DNA of 12,978 nucleotides from Oscillospiraceae bacterium. GTDB lineage: Bacteria; Bacillota; Clostridia; Oscillospirales; Oscillospiraceae. Positions 6,171 to 12,445 of the stretch are shown in pieces. The notes beneath the pieces are model-generated. The model was not told the origin of the DNA. It saw only the letters and a program-made list of their open reading frames with translations, and searched no databases. The DNA is taken from NCBI GenBank assembly GCA_016287555.1, contig JAEFAK010000034.1, forward strand, positions 1 to 12,978, written 5' to 3'. A program made the translations under genes and the position numbers. Position 1 is the stretch's first letter, and each line of letters begins with the position of its first letter.

Positions 6171-7379
6171 GTGGCACTTATCGTTCAGAAGTTCGGCGGC
6201 TCCTCCGTCGCGGACGCCGAGAAAGTCAACAGAGTGGCGGGAATAATCAAGGAGACCTATGACGCGGGCAACAGCGTCATCGTCGTGCTGTCCGCGCAGG
6301 GCGACACGACGGACGATCTCATCGAAAAGGCGCATGAGATAAATCCATCCCCGTCGAAGAGGGAAATGGATATGCTCCTGAGCACGGGCGAGCAGATATC
6401 CATTGCGCTCTGCGCCATGGCGCTGGAGCGCATGAACGTCCCCGTCGTATCGCTGACGGGATGGCAGATAGGCATGCGCACCGACAGCAGCTACAGCTCC
6501 GCGCGCATCAAGTCCGTCGCGACCGAGCGCATCCGCGCCGAGCTCGACCGCAAGCGAGTCGTCCTCGTGGCGGGGTTCCAGGGCGTCAACAAGTTTGACG
6601 ACGTGACGACCCTCGGCCGCGGAGGCTCCGATACGACGGCCGTCGCCATAGCGGCGAAGCTGCACGCGGACCTCTGCCAGATATATACGGACGTCACCGG
6701 CGTATTTACGGCCGATCCGCGTCTGGTCCCGACGGCGCATCAGCTGTCGGAGATAACCTACGACGAGATGCTTGAGCTCGCCTCTCTCGGCGCTCAGGTC
6801 CTGCACAACCGCAGCGTCGAAATGGCAAGGCGCTACGGCGTCAATCTCGAGGTGCTCTCGAGCTACGAGCGCAAACCCGGTACAAAAGTCAAGGAGGTCG
6901 TAAAAATGGAAGAGACTAAGATCAGCGGCATAGCGAAGGACAGCAACATCGCGCGCATAGCCCTCGTCGGCCTCAAGGACGAGCCGGGCGTCGCGTTCAA
7001 GATATTCCGCGACATGGCCAAGGCGCAGATAAACGTCGATATAATCCTTCAGTCCATCGGCCGCGACAGCACCAAGGACATCAGCTTCACCGTCGCCCAG
7101 AGCGACGTCGACGCAGCCATGAAGACCCTCATGGAAAACCGCGATTCGATCGGCTTCCAGAACCTCTCCATGGACGATACCGTCTGCAAGCTGAGCATCG
7201 TCGGCGCCGGCATGATCAACAGCCCCGGCATAGCCGCCATGATGTTCGAGGCCCTTTACGACGCGAAGGTCAATATTCGCATGATCTCGACCAGCGAGAT
7301 AAAGGTCAGCGTCCTCATCGACGAGGCAGACAGCGACATCGCCATGAAGGCCGTCCACCAGAAGTTCTTCGGCGAATAA
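6171..7379 (+). CDS. lysC: Aspartate kinase, alpha subunit (full length)
   Basis: Phosphorylates aspartate, the entry step of lysine, threonine and methionine synthesis (and of diaminopimelate for cell wall and spore cortex). The protein is 402 aa, matching the two-ACT monofunctional class. The kinase domain opens LIVQKFGGSSVAD (KFGG at 7-10), with LSTGEQIS (70-77), TLGRGGSDTTAVA (147-159) and YTDVTGVFTADPR (172-184). Two ACT domains follow, about 262-335 (VGLKDEPGVAFKIF) and 340-402 (KLSIVGAGMINSPGIAAMMF). The start is GTG 6171 with GAGGG seven bases upstream. Codon 246 is an ATG with a strong internal ribosome site, described separately. hom lies 23 bases upstream, and a terminator follows 15 bases after the stop. 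No lysine riboswitch space is present, so control is probably allosteric. Confidence 0.96.
   Translation: MALIVQKFGGSSVADAEKVNRVAGIIKETYDAGNSVIVVLSAQGDTTDDLIEKAHEINPSPSKREMDMLLSTGEQISIALCAMALERMNVPVVSLTGWQIGMRTDSSYSSARIKSVATERIRAELDRKRVVLVAGFQGVNKFDDVTTLGRGGSDTTAVAIAAKLHADLCQIYTDVTGVFTADPRLVPTAHQLSEITYDEMLELASLGAQVLHNRSVEMARRYGVNLEVLSSYERKPGTKVKEVVKMEETKISGIAKDSNIARIALVGLKDEPGVAFKIFRDMAKAQINVDIILQSIGRDSTKDISFTVAQSDVDAAMKTLMENRDSIGFQNLSMDDTVCKLSIVGAGMINSPGIAAMMFEALYDAKVNIRMISTSEIKVSVLIDEADSDIAMKAVHQKFFGE
6891..6908 (+). promoter_or_regulatory. Internal ribosome binding site and start codon inside lysC
   Basis: AAGGAGG (6891-6897), the strongest Shine-Dalgarno match in the window, lies eight bases upstream of an ATG (6906-6908) that is in frame and is codon 246 of lysC. 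The same layout gives the beta subunit in Bacillus subtilis aspartokinase II and in Corynebacterium. The coding sense there, KVKEVVKM, does not itself require this exact base run. Confidence 0.8.
6906..7379 (+). CDS. lysC: Aspartate kinase beta (regulatory) subunit, nested in lysC
   Basis: Initiation at codon 246 of lysC would yield a 157-aa protein made only of the two ACT domains, opening MEETKISGIAKDSNIARIALVG. In alpha2-beta2 aspartokinases the separate beta chain assembles with alpha and completes the effector-binding sites for lysine and/or threonine. The evidence here is the perfect ribosome site and spacing and the position at the kinase/ACT boundary, matching the classical cases. That this product is made is an inference; the same codon also serves the full-length chain. 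Confidence 0.7.
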   Translation: MEETKISGIAKDSNIARIALVGLKDEPGVAFKIFRDMAKAQINVDIILQSIGRDSTKDISFTVAQSDVDAAMKTLMENRDSIGFQNLSMDDTVCKLSIVGAGMINSPGIAAMMFEALYDAKVNIRMISTSEIKVSVLIDEADSDIAMKAVHQKFFGE

Positions 7380-7393
7380 GATCAGAAAGCATA

Positions 7394-7435
7394 AAAGCCG
7401 CTCCGTTCATCTGAACGGAGCGGCTTTCTCTTTTT
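7394..7435 (+). terminator. Bidirectional rho-independent terminator between lysC and the MFS gene
   Basis: A perfect 15-bp stem, AAAGCCGCTCCGTTC (7394-7408) with its complement (7413-7427) and the loop ATCT, is followed by TTTCTCTTTTT on the plus strand. On the minus strand the stem is followed by TTTTATGC, so it can also end the convergent MFS transcript, whose stop is at 7470. Confidence 0.93.
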
Positions 7436-7469
7436 GCGGGAGGGCCGGGATGCGCGGGATGCGGGCTTT

Positions 7470-8801
7470 TTATTCCTGCCTGCCCTTGCACTTGTTGGTG
7501 ACGAAGAGCAGCAGTATCATGCCGACGATGTCGATGCCGATGAAGATGAGATAGGGGACGGTGTAGTCGCCGCCGGACTTGGCGAGCGCGACGGCCATGA
7601 TGACGAAGGCGGCCTTCTGGATCAGAGAGGCTATCGGCGAGACGAGACTGTTGGCGGCGGTGAAGTCGTAGCGGCCGTAGACGGCGATGACCATGCTGGC
7701 CATGAGGTTGAGCAGGCCGCCTATGCCGAAGCCGACGAAGAGTATCGCGATGTAGGTGAGGACCTGCACCTTGGCGAAAATGAGCAGCAGCAGCGCGACG
7801 ATGTAGCTTATCGCATAGATGCAGGAGGCGGGCTTCGTGCCCAGCTTCTGGTCGAGCCAGCCCCAGACGTAGGAGCCGACGAGGCCGCAGACGGCGGCAA
7901 TCGTGAGCATCTTCAGGGCCGTCCCGGCTGCTGCGCCGGCGGCAGCCTCGGGAGGCATGCCGGCCGCTATGTTGGCCGGGGCGATGACGCTTATCATGCG
8001 CGGCACGAACTGGCTGACGATACCGACCGTGACCATCCAGAGAAGACCGAAGCCGAGAGAGATGAGCCACATATCCTTGTCCTTGAGGAGCTTGCCTATT
8101 GTGAAGGGGCTCTTATATTCGGCCATCTCGGCCATCTGAGCCTTCATCTGCTCGGAGGACTCGGCTATGTTGTCGGGATAGGCGCCGACCTCCTCGGGAT
8201 AGTTCTTGATCCAGAAGAAGGAGACGATGCCGAGGATGACGACGACAGCGCCTATGACGGCGGAGCCGCCGGGGATGCCGAGCTTCGTGCCGTAGAGCGC
8301 GCTGACGATGGCGGGGAAGGTGGCGGTGCAGAGCGGGGCGCCCATCGTCGCCCAGCCGAGGGCTATGCCCTTCTTGCGCGGGAACCAGTTGCCCATCAGC
8401 GTCGCCGTCGAGATGAGACCGAAGGCCATGGATATGAAGGTGAAGGCGGTCAGGACGATGAGGTACATGGCGGGCGTCTTGCAGAAACCGAAGACGCCGT
8501 AGAGCACGCCTGTGACGATCAGCGCCCAGGAGCACATCTTCCGTACGCCCGTTTTGATGACGAGCCGCCCGAAGAGGATGCCGCCTATGATGCCTATGAT
8601 GCCTGCCGGGGTCGCGAAGCCGAGCAGCACATTGGAATCCATGCCGTACCTGGCCGCGAAAGCGTCGGGATAGATGTTAAGTCCGTCGACGCAGAGGCCC
8701 GCCCAGAAATAGTAAAGGAGCATCGTATAGATGATCATGCTCCAGCCGTATTTTCCGAAGCGGCTGTTCGTTAGCTGCTTAGAGTCGGGTCGAGAGTTCA
8801 T
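7470..8801 (-). CDS. MFS transporter, oxalate/formate antiporter (OFA)-like
   Basis: A twelve-helix secondary transporter in the cytoplasmic membrane, 443 aa. The loop 2-3 MFS motif is GGILFGRLVIKTGVRK (73-88), GNWFPRKKGIALGWATMG (137-154) fits helix 4 and 5 of OFA-type members, and a central cytoplasmic loop (about 200-244) opens NYPEEVGAYPDN. The second half has the helices from KDMWLISLGFG to VGMILLLFVTN, and the tail ends NKCKGRQE. The start is ATG 8799-8801, with GGAGG six bases upstream; an open frame continues 23 codons further (to 8870) but has no ribosome site. Substrate cannot be told; OFA members carry organic anions such as oxalate, formate or lactate. The gene stands alone, with its own promoter and operator-like sites, and is convergent with lysC. 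Confidence 0.87.
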   Translation of the reverse strand: MNSRPDSKQLTNSRFGKYGWSMIIYTMLLYYFWAGLCVDGLNIYPDAFAARYGMDSNVLLGFATPAGIIGIIGGILFGRLVIKTGVRKMCSWALIVTGVLYGVFGFCKTPAMYLIVLTAFTFISMAFGLISTATLMGNWFPRKKGIALGWATMGAPLCTATFPAIVSALYGTKLGIPGGSAVIGAVVVILGIVSFFWIKNYPEEVGAYPDNIAESSEQMKAQMAEMAEYKSPFTIGKLLKDKDMWLISLGFGLLWMVTVGIVSQFVPRMISVIAPANIAAGMPPEAAAGAAAGTALKMLTIAAVCGLVGSYVWGWLDQKLGTKPASCIYAISYIVALLLLIFAKVQVLTYIAILFVGFGIGGLLNLMASMVIAVYGRYDFTAANSLVSPIASLIQKAAFVIMAVALAKSGGDYTVPYLIFIGIDIVGMILLLFVTNKCKGRQE

Positions 8802-8883
8802 GCCGTTCCTCCGTTCAAATCGTTTTTGATCAGTCGACGCCCGGCGCGGCGCAGACTTCAAAAAGCGCATATCGCCGCAGCTT

Positions 8884-8896
8884 AATGACGGTCATT
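8884..8896. promoter_or_regulatory. Perfect palindrome AATGAC-G-GTCATT (operator candidate for the MFS gene)
   Basis: AATGAC (8884-8889), one base, and GTCATT (8891-8896) form a perfect 6-1-6 palindrome located about 11-23 bases downstream of the predicted MFS transcription start near 8907. That is a standard place for a repressor dimer site. The regulator is not in the window, and the motif is not one I can assign to a family. Confidence 0.5.
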
Positions 8897-8913
8897 ATGC
8901 GCTTCGTGTGCTT

Positions 8914-8942
8914 ATTATACTATATACATGACGCCGCAACAA
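8914..8942 (-). promoter_or_regulatory. Sigma-A promoter of the MFS transporter gene
   Basis: On the minus strand, TTGTTG (8937-8942), a 17-base spacer and TATAAT (8914-8919) form a good housekeeping promoter. Transcription should begin near 8907 and give a leader of about 105 bases before the ATG at 8801. The leader contains the palindrome at 8884-8896. Confidence 0.78.
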
Positions 8943-8956
8943 GGCGGCAAAGGCGA

Positions 8957-8985
8957 AAAATGAACGGAAAATGAACAAAATGAAC
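8957..8985. repeat. Three direct repeats of AAAATGAAC upstream of the MFS promoter
   Basis: AAAATGAAC occurs at 8957-8965, 8968-8976 and 8977-8985; start-to-start distances are 11 and 9 bases, close to the helical repeat. Read toward the MFS gene they are GTTCATTTT copies ending about 15 bases upstream of the -35 box, where activators or UP-element contacts sit. No coding use is likely: the frames through it give at most 12 residues and have no ribosome site. The 335-base gap (8802-9136) otherwise holds the two promoters, the palindrome and leaders; 9000-9060 shows only a loose GGGCTT/AAGCCC inverted repeat (9012-9017, 9044-9049). Confidence 0.55.
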
Positions 8986-9065
8986 AAAAACATGCGAAAA
9001 AAGGAATAGACGGGCTTTTCGGAACGCGCTTTCCTGAATTAACAAGCCCTGCAAAAATTTACGCG

Positions 9066-9094
9066 GGATAAGCGCGCATTACGGAGCCATAATA
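9066..9094 (+). promoter_or_regulatory. Sigma-G/F-type forespore promoter of the SASP gene
   Basis: GGATA (9066-9070) fits the GNATR -35 pattern and CATAATA (9088-9094) fits the CATNNTA -10 pattern, with a 17-base spacer. No housekeeping promoter is seen in front of this gene, and forespore expression is what is known for this protein class. Transcription would start near 9101, inside a small CGGGC-AAAA-GCCCG hairpin (9099-9112) that may cap the transcript. Confidence 0.72.
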
Positions 9095-9136
9095 GCGACG
9101 GGCAAAAGCCCGAAGTTAAGTGAAGGGGAAAGAAAA

Positions 9137-9331
9137 ATGTCCAGCAACAACAGCATTATGAATCCCGAATCCCGCGAGGCCATGGAGCGCTTCAAGATGG
9201 AGGCTGCCAACGAAGTCGGCGTCTCCCTCAAGAAGGGCTACAACGGCGATCTTACCAGCAGACAGGCCGGCTCCGTCGGCGGTCAGATGGTCAAGAAAAT
9301 GATCGACTCCTACGAGAAGACCATTAAGTAA
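9137..9331 (+). CDS. Alpha/beta-type small acid-soluble spore protein
   Basis: A 64-aa DNA-binding protein made in the developing spore; it coats spore DNA and protects it from UV and heat, then is degraded at germination. The hallmark is GYNGDLTSRQAGSVGG (34-49), the typical clostridial form of the conserved SASP segment. A second conserved patch, FKMEAANEVGVSL (19-31), holds the germination protease site, cut after E26 before VG. The protein is lysine-rich at its end (MVKKMI, EKTIK). The ATG at 9137 has AAGGGG eight bases upstream. It stands alone between a sigma-G-like promoter and a terminator. It marks the organism as an endospore former. Several paralogues are usual in such genomes, so I give no gene letter. 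Confidence 0.95.
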   Translation: MSSNNSIMNPESREAMERFKMEAANEVGVSLKKGYNGDLTSRQAGSVGGQMVKKMIDSYEKTIK

Positions 9332-9367
9332 CCGTCCTTAAAGGCGCGGCTCTTTGTCTTCGAGCCG

Positions 9368-9411
9368 AAAAAAGCGGGGCCTCCCGGATATCGGGAGACC
9401 CCGGCTTTTTT
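9368..9411. terminator. Bidirectional terminator shared by the SASP gene and the TPM-domain gene
   Basis: The stem GCGGGGCCTCCCG pairs with CGGGAGACCCCGGC around the loop GATAT (9387-9391), with one bulge and one C-A mismatch. It is flanked by A6 (9368-9373) and T6 (9406-9411), so it works in both directions. The convergent TPM gene ends at 9413, only two bases from its edge. A second smaller stem, CGGCTC (9347-9352) with GAGCCG (9362-9367), abuts it. Confidence 0.92.
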
Positions 9412-9412
9412 A

Positions 9413-11200
9413 TTAAAATCTTCTTCCGGAGCCGGAATAGGAGCTTCCGGAGGAGCTTGAATAGGAACTCGAATAGGAACTGGAATGCGACGACCCTCCG
9501 CCGGAGCTGCGTCCGCTCCCGCCGCCGGAATCGGTCCGTATCGGGGAATACTGCGAGGAGCTCGTCGTCCTTATGAAAACGTCGCCGAGGCTCAGTATCG
9601 AGATCGCGGCGGGGATGAGGTAGGCGTTGGCGTTCGTGCTGACGGCGGGAGTCCTCATCTTCGCTTTGGCTCTGCTGCGGTCTATCCCGCCGAAGATGCA
9701 GCCGATCACGGCTCCGAGAAAGCCCGTGCCGCACCAGGCCGCGGTCGTCCTCGGGACGCGGCCCGTGCGCTCCATCCTCCCGACGAGCCTGAGCCATTCG
9801 TCCGCTGCCTCGAGCAGCCTGCCGGAGCGAAGCTTGCTCTCGCAGCGCGAGACGAGCCTGTCGTAATTGACGCTTGTCAGGTGCTTGAGCCCGGCGCCGT
9901 ACTCATTTATCATCACGCTGCCGGAGTATTCGAACAAGGCCAGCAGGACGCCGTCGTAGTCGTCGCCGAAGCCGTAGCCGTTGTAATTATAAAAAGCGTC
10001 CGCGTATTCCGAGCGGGACATATTATAGGTATTCCCGCACAGGAGCAGGACGACGTCGACGCCGAGCTTATCCGAGAGGGCGGCCGCCTTCTCCTCGAGC
10101 TGCACGAGCTCGACGGAGGTGAGCGTGAGCGTCTCGTCGACGACGCGCGGCGCGTCGGGGTCGTGCTCCTTGACGTAGTTCCTTCCGGGATACCATTCCG
10201 GCGCGAAGGGGATGCCCTTGAGGCAGAGCGTGCGTATGTTGTCCGCCCAGTCCCTGACGCCGTAGGCGTAGTTGCCGCCTGCCATGTATTCATAGAGCGC
10301 GTCGTCTATCTCGTTGGCGTTTTCGTAGGTATACAGCCCGCGCGAATCGAGCCCGTGGACGGCCGTCCACCAGCCGCGGTCATTCGGGTCCATGTCTATA
10401 TAGAGGCAGAAGCCCTCGCGCTGCTCGCCGGTGCCGTAGCCGTTGAACTCAAAGTAGTCCGCCGCGCAGACGTCGTGTCCGAGCCCGTATTCGGACGTGT
10501 CCGTATAGATGACTACGTCCCTGCCCGTGTCCGCGCGCACCTCCAGCAGCACATCGGTCAGCCAGGCCTCGTCCTCGTCGGAGAAGATGTCCGCGTCGTC
10601 CCTGACGCGCGGCGCGTCCGCGTCGCGGTAGGGCTCGAAGGATGCGACGTCGACGGGGTACCATGCGGGCAGGTCTCCGCCCTCGCCGACGCGGGCTATT
10701 CCGCCGGGGTCGGCCGCGCTTCCGAGCCGCTCGGCGAGCGACTTGTAAGTGCCGTACATGACGCCGAAAATGCCGTATTCGCTCCGGAAGCCCGTCGCCG
10801 TGTCCACAATGAACTGAAGGTCGCTACGCGGGAGGTCGGCCGCGCCGAAGCAGAAGACGGCGAGCTCCTCCGTGTCCGCGTCGTAGACCGCCATGTAGCC
10901 GTCGCGCGTCGCGCCGACGCCGAAGCCGCAGTGGTCATAAAAATCTTCCGCGATCTCCTCAAGCGTGTGCCCCTCGCGGTACTCCGTGTTCACGGCGAGC
11001 ATGGCGAGGTCGACGCCGAACTCGTTGATGAAGTCGATGCAGTTCTCGTCGAGGCTGACCTCCTCGGCGTCGGTCGTCTCGCCCGTGAGGTCGACGGCGC
11101 GGTAGTATTCCTCGCTCCATTCGCCGTCTGCGGCAGCGAGCGGCGCGAGCAGGCAGAGGATAAAGAGCGCAAGCAGCGCGGCTGCAGCAAATCTTTTCAA
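9413..11200 (-). CDS. Secreted/membrane-anchored protein with three TPM-like domains and Ser/Gly-rich tail
   Basis: 595 aa with a signal peptide (MKRFAAAALLALFILCLLAPLAAADG). Three TPM-type (TLP18.3/Psb32/MOLO-1) domains follow, about residues 30-160, 200-330 and 355-475. Each carries the same pattern of an aromatic patch, GYG-x-G or GFG-x-G, then a hydrophobic strand: FYDHCGFGVGATRDGYMAVY, YFEFNGYGTGEQREGFCLYI and FYNYNGYGFGDDYDGVLLAL. The linkers repeat WYP followed by DAPRV. A membrane segment (about 488-506) and a second hydrophobic stretch (about 527-543) precede a tail rich in Ser, Gly and Tyr that ends SGSGRRF. TPM proteins of this shape are known but poorly characterised. Start: TTG 11198-11200 has GGAGG eight bases upstream; a GTG at 11207-11209 overlaps the previous stop as GTGA and is the alternative. 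It is cotranscribed with the zinc-ribbon gene. Function unknown. Confidence 0.85.
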   Translation of the reverse strand: MKRFAAAALLALFILCLLAPLAAADGEWSEEYYRAVDLTGETTDAEEVSLDENCIDFINEFGVDLAMLAVNTEYREGHTLEEIAEDFYDHCGFGVGATRDGYMAVYDADTEELAVFCFGAADLPRSDLQFIVDTATGFRSEYGIFGVMYGTYKSLAERLGSAADPGGIARVGEGGDLPAWYPVDVASFEPYRDADAPRVRDDADIFSDEDEAWLTDVLLEVRADTGRDVVIYTDTSEYGLGHDVCAADYFEFNGYGTGEQREGFCLYIDMDPNDRGWWTAVHGLDSRGLYTYENANEIDDALYEYMAGGNYAYGVRDWADNIRTLCLKGIPFAPEWYPGRNYVKEHDPDAPRVVDETLTLTSVELVQLEEKAAALSDKLGVDVVLLLCGNTYNMSRSEYADAFYNYNGYGFGDDYDGVLLALFEYSGSVMINEYGAGLKHLTSVNYDRLVSRCESKLRSGRLLEAADEWLRLVGRMERTGRVPRTTAAWCGTGFLGAVIGCIFGGIDRSRAKAKMRTPAVSTNANAYLIPAAISILSLGDVFIRTTSSSQYSPIRTDSGGGSGRSSGGGSSHSSSYSSSYSSSSGSSYSGSGRRF

Positions 11201-11205
11201 GCCGC

Positions 11206-12276
11206 TCACCTCCCCAGAAGATAGCGGATGAGCGCTATCACGAGCACTATGCCGAGGACGGCGGCCGCCCTTACGAGGAAGCGTTTGCGCGCGACGCCCT
11301 TGTCCGTCGGAACGGAGCCGACGACCTTGCCGCTCTGCCCGTTGACGGCGAAGTTGTAGGTCTCGCCGCGGAATACGATATCGAAGAGGTAGACGGGGAA
11401 AAGGAGATATTTCGCGTTGAGCTCCGCCGTCAGCCTGCCGCCGCTGCGCTTGACTGATGCGTAGCCCGGCGCTGCGTGGGCGTTGAGGTAGCTGTCGGCC
11501 GTATTGCGCATGCGCGCCTCGGCGCGCGCGGATATATCCTCCTTGGGAACGTCGAAGCGGTCTGCGACGAAGCCCGCGAGGTAGCCCGGATCGAAGGGCT
11601 TGACGTCGGTCAGGTCAAAGGGCTCCATGGAGTCCATGAGCGCGTCGTCTATCTTGCCGCTCGCGTCGACGGGCAGCCCGTCGAAGGCGACGGAGACGTC
11701 GCGTTCGAGGTCGTAGAGATGCGTGTCGGTGATGATGTAGTCCCCGGAGCGGTGGGATCGGCCGCTTTTCTCTCCGCGGAAGGTGAGACGGCCGAAGAGC
11801 CGCCCGCTGAAGACCCAGAAGGGGACGTAGACGCCCGTTACCTTCCCGACGGAGCTCTCGGAGAAGAAGTTTTTCGGCATCAGGACCTTCCCCTTGTAGA
11901 AGCTGCGCAGAGCGGCGGGCAGAGCGTCCGGCGCTATGCGGAAGGGGATGACCCCGTCGGGACGAAGCGCGCCGGAGACCTTGTCGGTCAGGACGATATT
12001 GTTCCTGCAGTAGGGGCAGGTAAGGGAGATCTGCTCGCTCGCGGCGATGATCTCGGCTCCGCAGGAGACGCAGTTATATATGGGCAGCGCCTCGGCTGAA
12101 GCGTCGTAGGCATGGCTGCTCAGATTTGCAAAGTCGAAGCCGTTGAATTCGGATCTCTGCTCGGGCTCTATCTGCATCGTTTTTCCGCAGTAGTCGCAGA
12201 TGAGGAGCCCGGACGCGGGTTCGAAGCGCATCGCGGCTCCGCAGGAAGGGCATTCCTGCTCATGGACGGCGCCCAT
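11206..12276 (-). CDS. Zinc-ribbon protein with C-terminal membrane anchor (TFIIB-type zinc-ribbon family)
   Basis: 356 aa. Four CXXC pairs near the N-terminus (C9/C12, C27/C30, C69/C72, C87/C90) form two zinc ribbons, for example CPSCGAAMRFEP with CDYCGK, and CVSCGAEI with CPYCRNNI. A middle domain (about 105-325) has no motif I recognise for catalysis; it includes GVYVPFWVFSGRLFG and KYLLFPVYLFDIVFRGETYNF, in a beta-rich style. A basic stretch and one helix (about 333-353, ending LLGR) anchor the tail in the membrane, so the ribbons likely face the cytoplasm. Genes of this kind are known beside TPM-domain genes in clostridia. ATG 12274-12276 has AGGGGG seven bases upstream. No enzymatic role can be assigned; a quality-control or assembly helper of the partner protein is a guess. 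Confidence 0.85.
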   Translation of the reverse strand: MGAVHEQECPSCGAAMRFEPASGLLICDYCGKTMQIEPEQRSEFNGFDFANLSSHAYDASAEALPIYNCVSCGAEIIAASEQISLTCPYCRNNIVLTDKVSGALRPDGVIPFRIAPDALPAALRSFYKGKVLMPKNFFSESSVGKVTGVYVPFWVFSGRLFGRLTFRGEKSGRSHRSGDYIITDTHLYDLERDVSVAFDGLPVDASGKIDDALMDSMEPFDLTDVKPFDPGYLAGFVADRFDVPKEDISARAEARMRNTADSYLNAHAAPGYASVKRSGGRLTAELNAKYLLFPVYLFDIVFRGETYNFAVNGQSGKVVGSVPTDKGVARKRFLVRAAAVLGIVLVIALIRYLLGR

Positions 12277-12310
12277 AAGACGGCCCCCTTTCGGTCATAG
12301 TATCCATTAC

Positions 12311-12339
12311 AGTATACCCGCTCCGGGCCGTTGCCGCAA
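12311..12339 (-). promoter_or_regulatory. Promoter of the zinc-ribbon / TPM operon
   Basis: On the minus strand, TTGCGG (12334-12339), a 17-base spacer and TATACT (12311-12316) give a fair housekeeping promoter. Transcription would start near 12304, about 28 bases before the zinc-ribbon ATG. No regulator site is evident. Confidence 0.68.
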
Positions 12340-12340
12340 G

Positions 12341-12372
12341 AGAAAAAGCCCCTCTCCGGAACGGAAAGGGGC
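12341..12372 (-). terminator. Second tandem terminator after the sugar-binding protein gene
   Basis: The 11-position stem GCCCCTCTCCG (12348-12358) pairs with CGGAAAGGGGC (12362-12372) with one mismatch and a 3-base loop. On the minus strand it is followed by TTTTTCTC (12347-12340). It sits just upstream of the -35 box of the zinc-ribbon promoter and would stop read-through into that operon. Confidence 0.75.
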
Positions 12373-12390
12373 GGCGCGGCGGAATCGGCT

Positions 12391-12431
12391 CAAAGAAAAG
12401 GAAAGGCGCAGTCAAATGACTGCGCCTTTCC
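12391..12431 (-). terminator. First terminator after the sugar-binding protein gene
   Basis: The 14-bp perfect stem GGAAAGGCGCAGTC (12400-12413) pairs with its complement (12418-12431) around the loop AAAT. On the minus strand the run TTTTCTTTG (12399-12391) follows. It lies 15 bases after the stop codon. Confidence 0.9.
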
Positions 12432-12445
12432 GAAAGCTGACGGAA

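Noticed and set aside
369..8774. Long open frames opposite serC, mtaB, the desulfurase, hom, lysC and the MFS gene (300-450 codons each)
   Set aside because: They lie wholly antisense to genes with strong family motifs, have biased compositions (runs of G, A, V, H, D) and no recognisable domain; GC-rich codon usage opens the opposite frame.
8802..8870. N-terminal extension of the MFS transporter by 23 residues
   Set aside because: There is no ribosome site at the outer ATG, the extension is basic and not membrane-like, and the inner ATG has GGAGG at ideal spacing.
8971..9009. Twelve-residue peptide MNKMNKNMRKKE
   Set aside because: No ribosome site, and it is formed by the direct repeats; better explained as promoter-region repeats.
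9485..11224. 579-codon open frame opposite the TPM gene
   Set aside because: The minus-strand frame has a signal peptide, repeated domains and a ribosome site; the plus-strand frame has none of these and starts inside the tail region.
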